Shown: positions 13,857 through 26,240, numbered from the stretch's first letter. The stretch is DNA of 64,000 bases from Nannobrachium achirus (GCA_963921795.1 OY997639.1:56955163-57019162); one strand, 5' to 3'. Numbers and translations are program-made. The notes: a model not told the origin generated them from the letters alone.

Positions 13857-13877
13857 GGGGGGGGGGGGGGGGGGGGG
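13857..13877. repeat. G21 homopolymer
   Basis: Twenty-one consecutive G residues; intramolecular quadruplex formation is possible. Confidence 0.97.
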
Positions 13878-15114
13878 ATTAGTACAGTATATACCTACGG
13901 TAAGGTGCTCATCGGAAACTTTTACCGGTTTCCATTTACAAAAGGGCTTAAACGAGAACATCACAGATCAATGCATCGCTTGCAGTCACACGAAACTATA
14001 TATTCTGTATTTCATCTCTGAGTTCTGTCTGTTGCATACATACACACAAAACATGTGGCCCTCCAGTGTAGCTGCCTGGGCTGGGAGTTCCACAGCGGTG
14101 CCATATGCTAGCTGTCAGCTGGCTCCAGAGCTAATATCAGGGGCTGCCTCTGAACACCTCTCTGCGTGGCAGACCCAATCAGACTCAGGAAGCCGGGCTG
14201 ATTGGACTGACATACTCCATCAAACCCGGCACCAAACCACCTCCGACCGCGCACTTGGGGTCTGACTCTTTCGGACATCACACAGTAGGCCACTGAAGGC
14301 TTTTGAAACAATCCTAATAAAGATGAAGAAGAAAGGCTTGTTTCTCACAGTCTCCCTGAAGAGCTTCAGGAGCAGGGTGATCTCACAGAGGTCAGCATGA
14401 TTTGTTTATGCACGCTGCTCCATGTCCACCTTGTGGCAAAGGATTTATTTGGAAGCCTGCATGCTGCATCACTCTTAAAAACATGTAGGTCTCAGCCACT
14501 TCAAAGTGCCAGTTCTTTTTCTTTCTTTCTTTTTTTTACAATATTCGGAAAGATATCTGGCTGCAGTAACATATTTTACCTATTCTACCATATGGCTTAC
14601 CGCTGTATATTTGATGTTTTCAAATGTAATTGAGTATACAATTTAGTAGTATGCCGAACCAATTACCGTACCACATGATAGTGTTTCCCTCTTTCATATC
14701 AAAACACATGGCATCAAGACACACATACACTTCAAATCTCCCAATCATTCCTAACCATACCACACTTCCCAAATAAAACTGTTACTTGTTGGAGATAATT
14801 AAGTATTTCATATAACCGGCTTGACTTTAATCATCTTTAATCACCCAAATATATTCTAAAATTAAAATGTTTATGAGAACATGAGATTTTTGTGGGAATG
14901 ATCATAATCCTGAAAGGCTTGGACAAACATGCTCAACCTTCTAATTATCTCTATAGTTGAGGAAGTACCCTGGGCAGATGTCGCTGAATGTTTTCATTCT
15001 TTCCCTTCTAAATGGTAGAATAAAATGTTGTGAACATTTGTCGGTCTCTGCAGTGAAAGCCTACAGTACACTGCAATAACCCTCGTGGGTACATTTTACA
15101 CTTTCAGTGTTAAA
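13878..15114. other. Unassigned stretch
   Basis: No recognisable gene or repeat. The part 14040-14330 is GC-richer and complex; the rest is AT-rich. Confidence 0.4.
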
Positions 15115-15260
15115 TTAACCACTTAAGCGTTGACATCTATGACATCTAACTTCTTCATCGTACGGAGGTGTTTAACAGCAAAAATGTGAGCCATCATGAG
15201 CTTGTAGATCATAGCTATAATTGATTTTAGAAAACATTTTGAAAGGTGCCATTTAAAAAT
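15115..15260. repeat. Degenerate TTAACCACTT MITE fragment
   Basis: Starts TTAACCACTTAAGCG and includes one hairpin arm (HP3). The right end is not clear. Confidence 0.4.
15193..15217. repeat. Hairpin HP3, one arm
   Basis: CATGAGCTTGTAGATCATAGC is a right arm, with a weak left partner (GTGAGCCATCATG). Confidence 0.5.
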
Positions 15261-16229
15261 AGAGACAGAAAACTGGAAAAAGAGAATTTAAAACATTACA
15301 GACACTGATGGAGAGAATGATTTAATGAAAACAGTGTTGCTGAGGCCAGCTATAATGTTCACTGTGGCATTTGTTTTAGCCATTCACTTGGTTGGAGAAG
15401 TACGCCAATGACATGCCTATCGTTTCCGAAATGACAATAAAAATGGATAAAAATGCTTGAATGGTACTCAGACTGTTCTGGATGTGGCATTGTGGCTGAC
15501 AAACTGTAACAAGAGCTCTCCAGAACATGCAGAACATCGTCAGATTCTCTTGCTGTGCTCCGACACGACACCACAGGGAGTGTCACTGGAGATTTCGACA
15601 CCCACAGATTGCTACCCACTGTACAGTACAATTACTCATTATTCCATATTCAACAATCAGGGGCAACAATTAGCTCCAACGCAACACCATTTCATTGGCT
15701 CTCAGTGTCGGTGATGTCAGTGGAGCAGAGGAGAAACGTGGAAACGGGAAGTCAGCATCTGATCTCAACACAGGAAGATCATTTTCTTACTTTAGATTTA
15801 AAAGTTGATGACGAGGCTTTGTTAGTAGATTCACAATTTTCCCTGACTCTACCGCCAGTGTGGGGGACTCAATAGGGCAAGGGCATAATTTTATTTCTCC
15901 TGATGGGCATGCTTGAATTAATGACACATTTATTCATTATCATTTTAATATACCCACGATGCACAATCAGCTGCAATGAAACAGAGAAAACAAATTAGCG
16001 GAAAGCCTAAGGAATATTCCTAACTCTCTGTTCTCTGTGCTTGTGGCATATGGCTACCTATTTGCAACAAGGGTTCATTTGCAGATATATAAAGAAATCA
16101 GCGCAGGGACAAATAAAATTACGTAATAAAACTCAACCAAGAAGAAATACTGTCAACTAAACATACGGCACTGTCAAAAATTATCACTTTAGACGCTTAA
16201 CACAAAACACTGGCAAGTACAATTTCTAC
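15261..16229. other. Unassigned stretch
   Basis: Unique-looking AT-rich sequence with no feature supported. Confidence 0.4.
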
Positions 16230-16520
16230 ACGTTCCAGTCTAAATGGATTAATTCACTTCATTATAGTGCAGAAAGGTAGGAATTATAATCACCTCAATT
16301 AGAGCAGAGCCATAAAGCGAAGATAATGTATATGTAATTTCTTTTAATTTAGCTGCCATCTGTTTGTTGCAATTGAATGCACTGTAATATTTAGCTTTTT
16401 TCCCCCTCTGCTTTATTGGTTTGTTTATCTCCCCGGGAGAGGGTTGGATTGTTGTGTATGAACATGACAGATTGCTTGAGTTCAATAAACCCTGGAAGAC
16501 TGATTTCATTCAATTTCAGA
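16230..16520. other. Candidate conserved noncoding block
   Basis: AT-rich complex sequence with ACCTCAATTAGAGC, TTTTAATTTAGCTGC and an adjacent CATCTG E-box. Regulatory role is inferred. Confidence 0.3.
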
Positions 16521-17204
16521 CGCTGCACAACGTAACGAACTGAAAGCATAACACTCATCATAACACATTTCTGCACATTATGTGTCTGTGTGTTTACATT
16601 ATACCCATGCATATGATTTTCACACATTTCCAAAGCGGAAAGGAACCTGACACACCTTGCAAGGTGCACGATTTGCCCGGCGTGACGGCCGATATGGATG
16701 CCCGGAAAAGCCAACAGGAGGCCAGAGGAGCGAGAGAACATATGCCACGCTATCCCAGGTAATGCTATGGGGTTACAGCCTACTTCACTTGATGGCAGAA
16801 ATCTTTTCATCTGGTTAGACCCCTAAAACGCTCTCAATAGTTCTCCAAGAGCCTCTCTAGCATATGTCCCCTCATCTGCTTATCTCGGCAAACACTTGGC
16901 AGGCGGGGAGAGGGGACGGATGGAGGAAAAGCAAAGAATGGAGCTCAACTCCGTTTCCCCTGATGGTCTCGCAGGCCCCGTCTTCGACGCCGCACACAGG
17001 GGGAGTGCTCCCTCCAACCTGCCATATGGGAGCCATAGCACTTTCCTTTATCATCTCTTTGCTTTTTTTATGCCTACTGGTTGTTGCTGCCTTTGTTGTT
17101 TAGGAATAATCAAATGTTGATAGCATAGTTCAAATGGACCATTAAGTATGTGAAAACGCTCTATGGAGAGGGAGCGGATGGCAGGCCAGGAGCCAGGCAG
17201 TCTG

Positions 17205-17500
17205 CCATGTTCAATAGCCGGCCTAGTGGTGGAGCTAATTTGATTATAATATAGTCATCTCCGAAGATTAGAGCTATTCAATTAAATATTCTAATTAACC
17301 TGAAGTATTAGGCAAATGATGCTAATTACAAATATTCTCAAGAGAGCAGGCGGGGATGAAAGCCCTGGCAGACGAGTGATACTTCAGACCCTGTATATCA
17401 TAGGCTCGGCGAATATTAAATTCCTGGCTAATTTGCCTAAACCTCATTTGTTTAATGGCATTTGCATTTTGTTTGAAATTGTAATAAACATGTGTACCCG
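17205..17500. other. Candidate conserved enhancer-like block
   Basis: Holds TAATTA at 17292-17297 and 17333-17338, and a perfect octamer ATTTGCAT at 17460-17467, in complex AT-rich sequence free of transposon ends. Homeodomain plus POU-type sites are typical of vertebrate developmental enhancers. No comparison was possible. Confidence 0.4.
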
Positions 17501-17726
17501 GCTCTTAACTTCGCGGAGGAAGTGCACTCTTGGGGTAGCTTAACATTTAGGTTTACAATGCCAATATGTCTCCCAAGAACATTCTCTCTCTCTCTCGCTC
17601 TCACGCACGCAGAACACATACACACAAAACAAGCACGCCGACATGCACGCGCAGCCTAGCCCATTAAACTCAAAGTGTTTGTAGAGACTGGGATGTCGTA
17701 CCATTATTCCAGCCCCATGCACAAGA

Positions 17727-18124
17727 AGGGATGGGACGATATGAACATCATATCACGGTTATTGTGACAAAAGAAATCACGATTTACGATATTATCACGA
17801 TAATCAAAATCCATTATCCCGGGACGAAACATTTGCCAAAAAAATAGCAGATCTACAAGCTCACAACGCAGACCGGCAATTTTTTGGCAAAGATATTTGG
17901 TAGAGAGTGAAAACAGGACTGTATTAAGTACATATATTATAAGTACCTTTTACCAATTATAGAGGGTTTAAGTGGTACCGGATATGCAGCTCGGCAAATA
18001 AAAGGTGAATTGATCCCAGTGCAAGACGGAGGACGATATCACGATATATTAATTCTCCACAATATGATTATCGTGAGTGTTTTTTAACACGATAAACGAT
18101 AATATCGCTTATCGTCCCATCCCT
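17727..18124. mobile_element. hAT-like element AGGGATGGGACGATA
   Basis: Ends AGGGATGGGACGATA and TATCGTCCCATCCCT are perfect inverted repeats. ATGCACAAGA occurs immediately outside both ends (17717-17726 and 18125-18134), a target duplication fitting hAT. The interior carries hairpin HP4 and a reverse TTAACCACTT-type end (GGGTTTAAGTGGTA near 17970), so another element appears nested within. Confidence 0.9.
17833..17890. repeat. Hairpin HP4, decayed right core
   Basis: The left reads TTGCCAAAAAAATAGCAGATCTAC; the right ends GGCAATTTTTTGGCAA. The outer arms (TTTGCCAAAAAA) pair well although the right GATCTAC core is lost. Confidence 0.65.
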
Positions 18125-18906
18125 ATGCACAAGATGAGTTCAATGTTGAAGCTGGTGCTTACTGATAATTAGGAATATATTGATTCATGAGGCTGCAATG
18201 TTTTTAACACACTTAGAAATTACTCTCATTTACATTATTTACAAATCCAATTTTGACAACAGAGGGTGAGACAGGAGGAGAGCAAGCCTAGCAGAGAAAG
18301 ACAGACAATCCTACCGTGAAGGAATCCGACGGAAACACCAGCGCTTACGAGATCAAAAATCATGAAATCATCATATTTGACAAAGGTTGGGGAGAAAAAA
18401 GCAAAGCTATCATGGCTGGGAAGCATGTAGGTCGCCTTCAGTGATTACTTTATATTCATAGTTTTTCTACTCCAAGGTCCTGAATATGTCATGTGCATAA
18501 TGCTGGCCCTGAGCGTGCCATTGTAGTCACTCCAAGCAACGTGTTTCAATAAGGCAATTTTCTCACTGCCTAAGAACATCAGCGGGGAGCCATTCGGAAC
18601 AAAGACAGAGTATGACATCTTATCCAAGCATACATCTGTGGGACACAACTATACTTTATTAAAGGAAAATGGGATTCCACAAATGTTTTGACAAGCAGGA
18701 AAAACAAGGGGGGCTGGGGTTGAGGGGCGTGGGGGCTTAAGTGAATGGGGGTGGGGGGGGGGGGACTTTCTACAGTATGCACAGGGAGATGGTGCTAGAT
18801 GCAACAACACATGTAAAGCGTGGAGAGAGTCAAGCGGCCAGGCTTTGTGAATACCCCTACAACGGTGTTGAAGACAGGTGACCTTCCCATCTCTGCTATG
18901 TCCCAG
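18125..18906. other. Unassigned stretch
   Basis: Contains a G-rich patch at 18748-18764. No gene or repeat family recognised. Confidence 0.4.
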
Positions 18907-19290
18907 CATCCCAGCAAGCATGGTCAGGACCTGGACCAATCAGTGAGGTCTCGATTGGGGCCAGATCACAGCCCATATGGGGATGATCTTGACGTCATTA
19001 CCAGGACGTCATATGGACATATGGACTTTGTTTGACAGGATTTATGTTGGTTGAAATCAGGTGATATTCTAGGACAGATAAATATCATAACTAGTTAGAT
19101 ATGTCCCATAATATAATCTCATATGCTCATATTTCAACTAACATTACAAACAATAACAATAATCCTGTCAAACAAAAAAGTCCATTTGACATCCTGGTAA
19201 TGATGTCAAGATCATCCCTATATTGGCTGTGATCTGGCCCTAATCGAGACGTCACTGATTGGTCCAGGTCCTGACATGCTTGCTGGGATG
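18907..19290. mobile_element. Foldback MITE, CATCCCAGCAAGCATG ends
   Basis: Arms of about 130 bp (18907-19043 and 19158-19290) are inverted copies. They share CATCCCAGCAAGCATG, GTCAGGACCTGGACCAATCA, GATCATC and CTGTCAAACA. The arms differ by scattered substitutions and small indels. No clear target duplication was found. Confidence 0.85.
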
Positions 19291-20100
19291 TTTACTCAGT
19301 GATTCTCAATCTCAACCCTTTTCATTTCAAGGACCCACAATTAGATATGCATTATAGGCCTTGAAACCCCTTTTCATCAGATGTTTTATCTCTGGGACCC
19401 CAATCTATGTTGTAAAATCCTCAGTGTTATTTTAACTCTGCGTCTACAAATGGAACCAAATGGACAGGTCTGTGTTACTGATGCCCCCACCTGCGTTTCT
19501 ATTTTGCCAGCACATTTCTTTGATGGCTGCAACAAAAAGCGAACAAATACATTTTAAATCCCCCGCAACATCTTTTATTTTAAAAAACGGTCGGTCGCAT
19601 TCCCATCCCCCCAGTGAGTGGTGCGGTGCTGTCCAAACAGCACTAGATCACCCCCTGAGCTTGCTTGGATGGCTGTATTAAGGCTGATACAGCCACTGCA
19701 TTTACTACAGGGGGATATCATATGAGGCGGGCTAAGCCGAGAGGGATGATATCAGCTTTTGTTTGAGCCTCCGGTACGTGGAGAGCCCGCGGTAAGTACT
19801 GTACACCTGTCTCATTAGAAGAACCATGCTGTTGACCCAGTGTATTAGCCTGGGCCTAATCCTGGCGGATCTGAACAGGGCTTCTCTAAGCCTCTCATAT
19901 GGATAAGTCTTCCCCTGAGCCTGTATGACAAGGCTGCAGCACAATGGAGAACTGGGCCATGCTAACAGATCATTATGTCCTCACAAACAGATACAGATTA
20001 TGAACGAGGCTGTGGTTTGTTTGTTTATTGGCAACATTACTGTCAAATTATTGGTGTCGCCGCCTTGCCAGCCACTGCGACAGGGGCTTTTCACACTGCA

Positions 20101-20165
20101 GGCGCTCACACACACACAGGCCACACACATGCATGCATGCAAGGACACACACACACACACGAACG
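20101..20165. repeat. Imperfect CA-rich microsatellite
   Basis: Several short CA runs broken by GGCC and GCATGCATGCA steps. Confidence 0.8.
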
Positions 20166-20432
20166 GCACAGACACACATTGCCGGTTCAGGCACAGATAC
20201 TGTACACATGCGCACAAGCGAAATGTGTACAGAACTCTAATATTGAGCACATGCAATATGAAGATAAACACAAAAACAAACATTCAAAAGGGGCCTCAGA
20301 GGCTCTTTGTATAACATTGATTGTGTGAAGTCTAATAGTTACTTGAAAAACAATGTAGCTCGCTGAAAATAAGTGACACAATGCTATGCGATTTCACCTG
20401 AAAATCTTTTTGCAGAGAAAACAACCCATTTT

Positions 20433-20768
20433 AATAATGGTGAATGTTTGGCATGCCAAACTTTGAACACACACTCCTTGGCTGCCAAACCACAACCCCT
20501 CATTACTCACATGGCCCTCTTCTAGCACCACCATGAGGCCGATTCATGCAAAACCTATTTTTTGGACACTGCTCCTACCGATTTTGCCCTAAAATCACGC
20601 AAAGCGGTACACAGTATCTCTACAGTCATGTCATCAACATGGATCTGTCCATTTCCCATATTCCCTCCTGATTGGCTACCATTGCCTTCTAAAGTTTGTG
20701 TATGCGACCTAACGGTCGCTTAGGGATTAGGGAGTCTTACTGGTAATAATGGCGAATGTTTGGCATGC
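20433..20768 (+). mobile_element. CCAGTAAGAC-family copy between 24-bp direct repeats
   Basis: The body (20457-20744) matches 43395-43810: CTCCTTGGCTGCCAA, CCTAAAATCACGCAAAG, CATCAACATGGATCTGTCC and the end GAGTCTTACTGGTA. It is flanked by 20433-20456 and 20745-20768, a 24-bp direct repeat with one mismatch (AATAATGG[T/C]GAATG..). It lacks the left part seen at 43021. Confidence 0.75.
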
Positions 20769-20944
20769 TTCACTAACAAATCAATTAACCAAAGAAGAGT
20801 TTTAAGGGTATTCTGTTTCCACTTGCAAGTAACCTGCACGTTACCTGCAAGTAAGTAACAACTAGTGTTTGATGTCTACAAAGAACCGCGTTGGAGAGTC
20901 CTGTCAATGTGTGTAGACCTTGTCACGTCATCCGTTATCAATGT

Positions 20945-20995
20945 CATATTGAGAGAGAGGGAGAGAGAGAGGGGGAGAGAGAGAGGGAGAGAGAA
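20945..20995. repeat. Imperfect (GA)n tract
   Basis: GAGA runs broken by GGG steps. Confidence 0.85.
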
Positions 20996-21350
20996 TAATG
21001 TGTGATTTGTACCAGAGGTAGAAATCAAAGCCAATCACGAGGCTCTCTCTCCACTTATCGACTCTTTTTTGTAAACATCAAGATGAGGAGATTGATTATT
21101 GAGAGAAGTTAAAGCGGTGTCGACTGGTTCCTTTCACCTGTCCTTGTCATCTCTCTCTTTTCTCACTTCACTTTTCATTTGTCCCCCCACTGGCAGCTGC
21201 CCCAGTATTTGTTTTCTTCTATGAAACACATGACGATGACATCAATAGTGTCTCACGCCCTTGTCAACATGTCCAATCATGTTGAAACGTAACACAATTG
21301 AAAGTACTTGTGAGCAAATGAACACAGGAAAGACAGATTTTTAAACTTAA

Positions 21351-21477
21351 TTGCACGCTGGTGTCATACGCCTAAAATGGCTGATCTACAAGCTCACAAT
21401 GTGACACGCTGCAACGGCTTGTGAGCTTGTAGATCACCATTTTTTGGTGCATCACACTGGTGTGCAACGGACAACGG
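21351..21477. repeat. 127-bp palindrome centred on HP5
   Basis: Outer arms TTGCACGCTGGTGTCATACGCC and GGTGCATCACACTGGTGTGCAA pair with few mismatches. The GATCTACAAGCTCAC hairpin occupies the centre. Confidence 0.8.
21373..21447. repeat. Hairpin HP5
   Basis: Left TAAAATGGCTGATCTACAAGC, right GAGCTTGTAGATCACCATTT, with a loop near ACACGCTGCAAC. Confidence 0.85.
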
Positions 21478-21693
21478 AGTACTGAATGTCAAGCCCTTAA
21501 TGGGAGCCTGGTTTGACTTTGAAACAAAATGTCAAGGTTGAAGGTTCACATTATGACAAGGTATGTCATACCTTAGGTTGTCCCAAGGTTCACTTTGAGG
21601 CATTCTGCAACTTTACTAATGATATTCATACCATGTTAAGCTCTGTTTCAAATGCAACGAATGTTTTGTATGACTTGAAGTACTGTATTTGTC

Positions 21694-22379
21694 TTAACTC
21701 ATCTGGTGCCGATCGCGAACTAGTTCGGCTTTATTTCAATCCAATACAATCTTTTTTTTATTAATTCACTTACCCCGAGCTGCTTGTAGAGTCGTGGGTG
21801 GTCCTGGCTCGCTAGCCGCTAGCCAGCTAGCCGTTCTACTCTGTCCGACGATATATTCCATTAAAAATGGTTTAAAATACATTTTTGAGCTCCCCAATGT
21901 TCACCCGATGTTCGGCGCCGCTTCCGATGAGTACACGAGTGTGCCGATCCCGAAGTAGTTCGGCTTTATTTAATTAAATGAATAAAATGATAAGAGTTCT
22001 TCTGAAGCCTGGCTTGATTTTTGTAGCTACTAGCCGAAAGCTAACAACGTCCCGGCCGGCCGTAATTTGCGAACGCAATCGCCAATCTCCGCCTAATCCA
22101 ATGAAAGACCGCATCTTTAAAGGCTTATATCTCTTTTTTGTGTTTTAGGAAAGCGGCGCGAGGTTTATTTACGGCGAAATCGCCCAAAAATGATCTTTTA
22201 GATGACAAAATGGGAATAGCCATTCTGTTAGCATCTTCATCCGGGACATTTCCATGCCGTGCATGAACGTGAGCACGTCAGGTCCTGGAAGCTGAAGTCC
22301 TGGAAGCTAAAGCGCTCGCCTATGAGAGATGCGCTGGCATTCTTTGGCCCCTAGAGGGCGCTGGCGCTCAAAGAGTTAA
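21694..22379. mobile_element. TTAA-bounded nonautonomous element, piggyBac-like
   Basis: Left end TTAACTCATCTGGTGCC and the complement of the right end TTAACTCTTTGAGCGCC match at about 12 of 17 positions. Both boundaries are TTAA, the duplicated target of piggyBac elements. The right end runs through CCCCTAGAGGGCGCTGGCGCTC. Inside, GTGCCGATC..TAGTTCGGCTTTATTT occurs at about 21705 and again at about 21942. No transposase frame is present. Confidence 0.55.
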
Positions 22380-23220
22380 GTGTAAATAATATATATATTA
22401 CAAAATAACCAAATGACCAAATTAGATCTCGGCTTTTTATATATTATATAAAAATCGAGCTTCACATGACGATTTGGCTACAATATATAGGCAACCACAC
22501 TCGCAATTTCCATACATGGTGTTCCATGCGAGCCCACACTGTTTCTTAGGAACAGTATTTCTAGTTGTATTTGTTCCAATGGGAGGCTTAGATTAACATT
22601 GCTGTACTGAGACTACACACAGACAGACCAGAAATAAAATAAATATGCACATCTCCGCGAGGAAATAACACAGCAAACCCTCTTCCGAGGACAGCGTGCT
22701 TTAGTCTGCTGCCGCTGATGAAGATGAGAGCTGCTGTTGAAGCTTTGACCGCGCCTCACGTGTCGCAGCTCGGCGCCACAACATGCAAATGTCAAGTGAC
22801 ACTCAGCGAGTCTGTGATTAAGACTTAATAGAGAAAAATGGGAGGCGAGGATATTAACCTAACTAAGGCACGTCAGCTGGTCTCTTCAGCTCGCCCACCG
22901 GCACTCACTTCCTCTGGTGGGGGGAGGGGCCGTGGCGGGGGAAATGGTATCAGCATGTTTTCAAACACTAATTCATGGGGTTTAGCAAACATTAGAGTGA
23001 ACTATTTGCAGTCACAGCTGTAGCACAGATTAGACCAGTGGTGCTCAATCTATTTGTGTCCAAGGCACAATGTGACGAGTTGTGAGCATGCAGATTGGTT
23101 ATTTTCACTTTTTGTGATAATGTGTTGCATTCAAATTTGCTTTTATTTTTTTGCCTACCGTATAATGTTACTTACTTATAATTACTGTATATGGAGATTG
23201 CTGTGAGAGCCCAAACATGC
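22380..23220. other. Unassigned stretch
   Basis: Short ATATAT run near 22390 and a GGGGAGGGGCCGTGGCGGGGG patch near 22920. Nothing else supported. Confidence 0.4.
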
Positions 23221-23223
23221 TTA

Positions 23224-23625
23224 TTCAGTTATTCGTTATGTGAAGTCCTATGACGTCTATGACATGTGACATCATACCCTTTTATGCCCATACATGGAGA
23301 TCCCCGTCTGTAGAACCAGCCACACAGATATGGGCTGTCTCGGCCATCTGACTTGGCCATATATGGATTCTGTTAGTGTTGCATGTGGCCGATGTGGCCT
23401 CCATAAATGGGCATTCCCATATGAAGTCCTGTTAGATATGTGCTTAATATGGATGACATCAGGGAACTCCATATATGGGCATAAAAGGGATTCTGTTGGT
23501 GTCGTGTGAAATCACAGTGAAGCCAGAGCGTGATGTCGGAGCGGCAAATCCATTCTGTTAAGAGTGGTTCCCCTGACATCACAGTGACATCAGAGCATGA
23601 TGTCAGAGCGAAAAACCCATAGAAC
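23224..23625. repeat. CCATATATGG-rich repeat
   Basis: Repeated phrases include CCATATATGGGCATAAAAGG (once inverted near 23275), GACATCACAGTGA and GATGTCAGAGC. The same phrases fill 43085-43330, so both belong to one family. Inverted copies of the TTTTATGCCCAT segment suggest a foldback element. Ends are unclear. Confidence 0.65.
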
Positions 23626-24049
23626 TACAGTGCCAGGCGTGACAGACAGATAGACAGAGATACACACATACGGACATGCTGTGACTGTTCACATACTAAT
23701 CTGCAACAATAATAATGGTGTGGTTGTCACAATATCCCATATCTGTACACCGTTTGGGAACCACTGCATTAGAATTAACTACTTGCAGCCACAGCTGTGA
23801 CATAGATTATTCAGAGAGCTACAGTAAACAGTGCAGGAGAAATACAGTTTAAAAAGTAAACCCATCATACACTGAGAATGAAAATGTCCCTTTGCTTACA
23901 CAGCAAATTTTTAAGCCTGAGAGAACAACAATGGATCCCTTACGTGTCCATTTTGAGGGATACATCTGGGTGTCGACATCACATCTGGCTTAGGGTATGT
24001 ATTACATATTATACAGTCATAATCCCACCCACCTCTGACTGAGCGAGGC

Positions 24050-24500
24050 TATCATTTGTCACTGGCAACTACTCGGGGGTCAAATAACCGGGGTGGGAAT
24101 TGATTCTGCAAGCGCACCTATGGAGGAATTCCATAAGCACGCGCACAAACGAAGGTCACCGGCACTCTCCCACCACTTAGCAAGCCAGCGCCGTCACCCT
24201 GCAGCCCCGACGCCGCAAATCTCCTCTGAAATTTAAAAAATTTAATTTGTCAACATGTTTCTATCATATCCTCAATCACTGTCCGGGGCAGTGGCAGGGG
24301 CCAGGGGGGCCAGCGGGGAGGGGGGGTGGGGGGGGTTGTAGCGAGGCCAGGCAGCTGCTCTCCGATGGGTAGACGGGACTGTGATTAGGCCCTCACGCTG
24401 GCTGGAATTGTCCCGGACAGCCTAGAAATCAGATTATTAACTCTGATACCAGACACTCTGTCTCCCGGCTGGGATTAGCATGAAAATTTTGATATGGATC
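24050..24500. other. Candidate conserved noncoding block with G-rich insert
   Basis: Complex sequence interrupted by a run of about 40 bp of mostly G at 24296-24336. No transposon ends. Regulatory role is speculative. Confidence 0.25.
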
Positions 24501-25013
24501 GATAAGCAATCTTTCCCCTCTCCTCACAATCTCCTCAGGCTTCATTAATCTGTGTGTATGTTTATGTCAAGGAATTAAGACATCCCGATCACACCGGCAA
24601 CCCCTCCACTGTCGCCCGCCTCTCAGGATGTCGGGTAGGAGCATCTCATAGCGATTTATTAAATCAAGCGCCGACTCTACTTACCTCAGAGAAAATTGCC
24701 TCCTGTTCCTCTGTCCACCCGCTCAGGGCTCTACATCAGCCCTGAAGATCACTGTTCCCCAGGTAAACTCACTGACTCACTCAAGCCTCGGCTACAAACC
24801 GGTATAGGTTATAGCTTATAGCCACAGCAGGAATACAAAAGGCATTGATTTTGCCTGATTACTGCGGGAATAACCTGACAAAATCAGGCTTGATTGATGT
24901 AAACACTTCAGCACCTCAAATGCTGGCCATTTTCAAGAGATTACAAAGCAAAGGGCATTGCTCTCCCCTCGTCTTCCATAATATTTATTGCACTGTGTAT
25001 ATACTCCTGATTT

Positions 25014-25400
25014 GTGTCAGGCAGAAACCTTGCATCTCCAGATTTCATCTTTTTATGTTTTCTTTTCTTCACAAATGAATGCTCTATATGTTATAGTATA
25101 TCGTATGACAGTGTCACATAAAAGTAGCAGATATAGTTGATCTACAAGCTTACAATCGCATATAGTGAGCTTGTAGATCTGCTATTTTTTTAAGAAAACG
25201 TTATAAATAGGCATGCCATGTTGAAAGTCTGTCTGTGGGTTGTATAAATATTAAACCTATGAAAAGTATTAACAAGAGCTTGTGACCAACTAATAACCAC
25301 ATCAACTAAACAACTGGAACACAGAATATTGGTCATACAATGTTTATGTCCGAACAACAAAACGTATCAAATATTATATGAACAAATTGTTAAACTACAA
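25014..25400. mobile_element. GTCGGGCAGAAACCTTG-family MITE, diverged
   Basis: Starts TGTCAGGCAGAAACCTTGCATCTCCA, like 29690. It carries HP6 and shares AAGTCTGTCTGTGGGTT and a GAGCTTGTG..TAATAAC segment with 45450-45870. The right end is weak (GTTTATGTCCGAAC). Confidence 0.6.
25137..25192. repeat. Hairpin HP6
   Basis: TTGATCTACAAGCTTAC pairs with GTGAGCTTGTAGATC; the right outer arm is GCTATTTTTT. Confidence 0.8.
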
Positions 25401-25633
25401 AACACAATTTTGCCCTTTATATACTGTAGTACTGTAAGAGTGACGTCTCAGACAGCTGTGATCTTAATCTTATAAGCTCCTTTCTCCAAAGGAATACAGT
25501 TTGCATATTAAGAATTGAACCAGAGAGGGAGAGGTGAAATCAGCCCAAAAGCCGATCAAAATACCAGTAAACAGACTGATATTGCATTGCATAAGTGGAA
25601 CATCTAAATATGTATTAAAATTGTTATAAGACA

Positions 25634-25828
25634 TGGGGCGCCTGCTGGCCTAGAGGTCCAGGCTCATACTGTATAGGCTCCAATGCCTGACAGCGCGTCG
25701 CAGGTCCGATCCTGATGACCTTTGTGGCGTGACACTACCCATCTCTCTCTCTCCCTGTTTCCTGTCATTTTCCAGTGTGTACTATGAATAAAGGCAGAAA
25801 ATCCCCCAAAATATCTTAAAAAAAAAAG
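25634..25828 (+). mobile_element. tRNA-derived SINE
   Basis: A-box-like TGGCCTAGAGGTCCAGG near 25647 and B-box-like GGTCCGATCCTG at 25703-25714 mark a pol III promoter. The tail part has CTCTCTCTCTCCCTGTTTCCTGTCA, ATGAATAAAGGCA and a terminal A-run. The order and the wording of the tail are those of a SINE type common in percomorph fish. No target duplication is evident. Confidence 0.8.
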
Positions 25829-26060
25829 TTTGGAATGAGACTCTTTCCCTCATAGCGTAAATATATCCTGAGGATCAGGCTAAGGATCACACAAAGTCAT
25901 TCTTTTTGAGCGGTGGTAGACCGCTCCATAGCATGGCCGTGTGTGTATCCGTGTATGTATTCGTGTATGTATGTATGTATGTGTGTATGTAGCCTGAACT
26001 ACTACTCAGTGACCAGAGAGGGTGCTCTTGAGTCTAGTCTGAGCATCAACTGCAATATTC

Positions 26061-26240
<180 letters not shown>

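Noticed and set aside
25703..25714. B-box that could indicate a tRNA gene
   Set aside because: No cloverleaf forms; the downstream tail and A-run mark a SINE.
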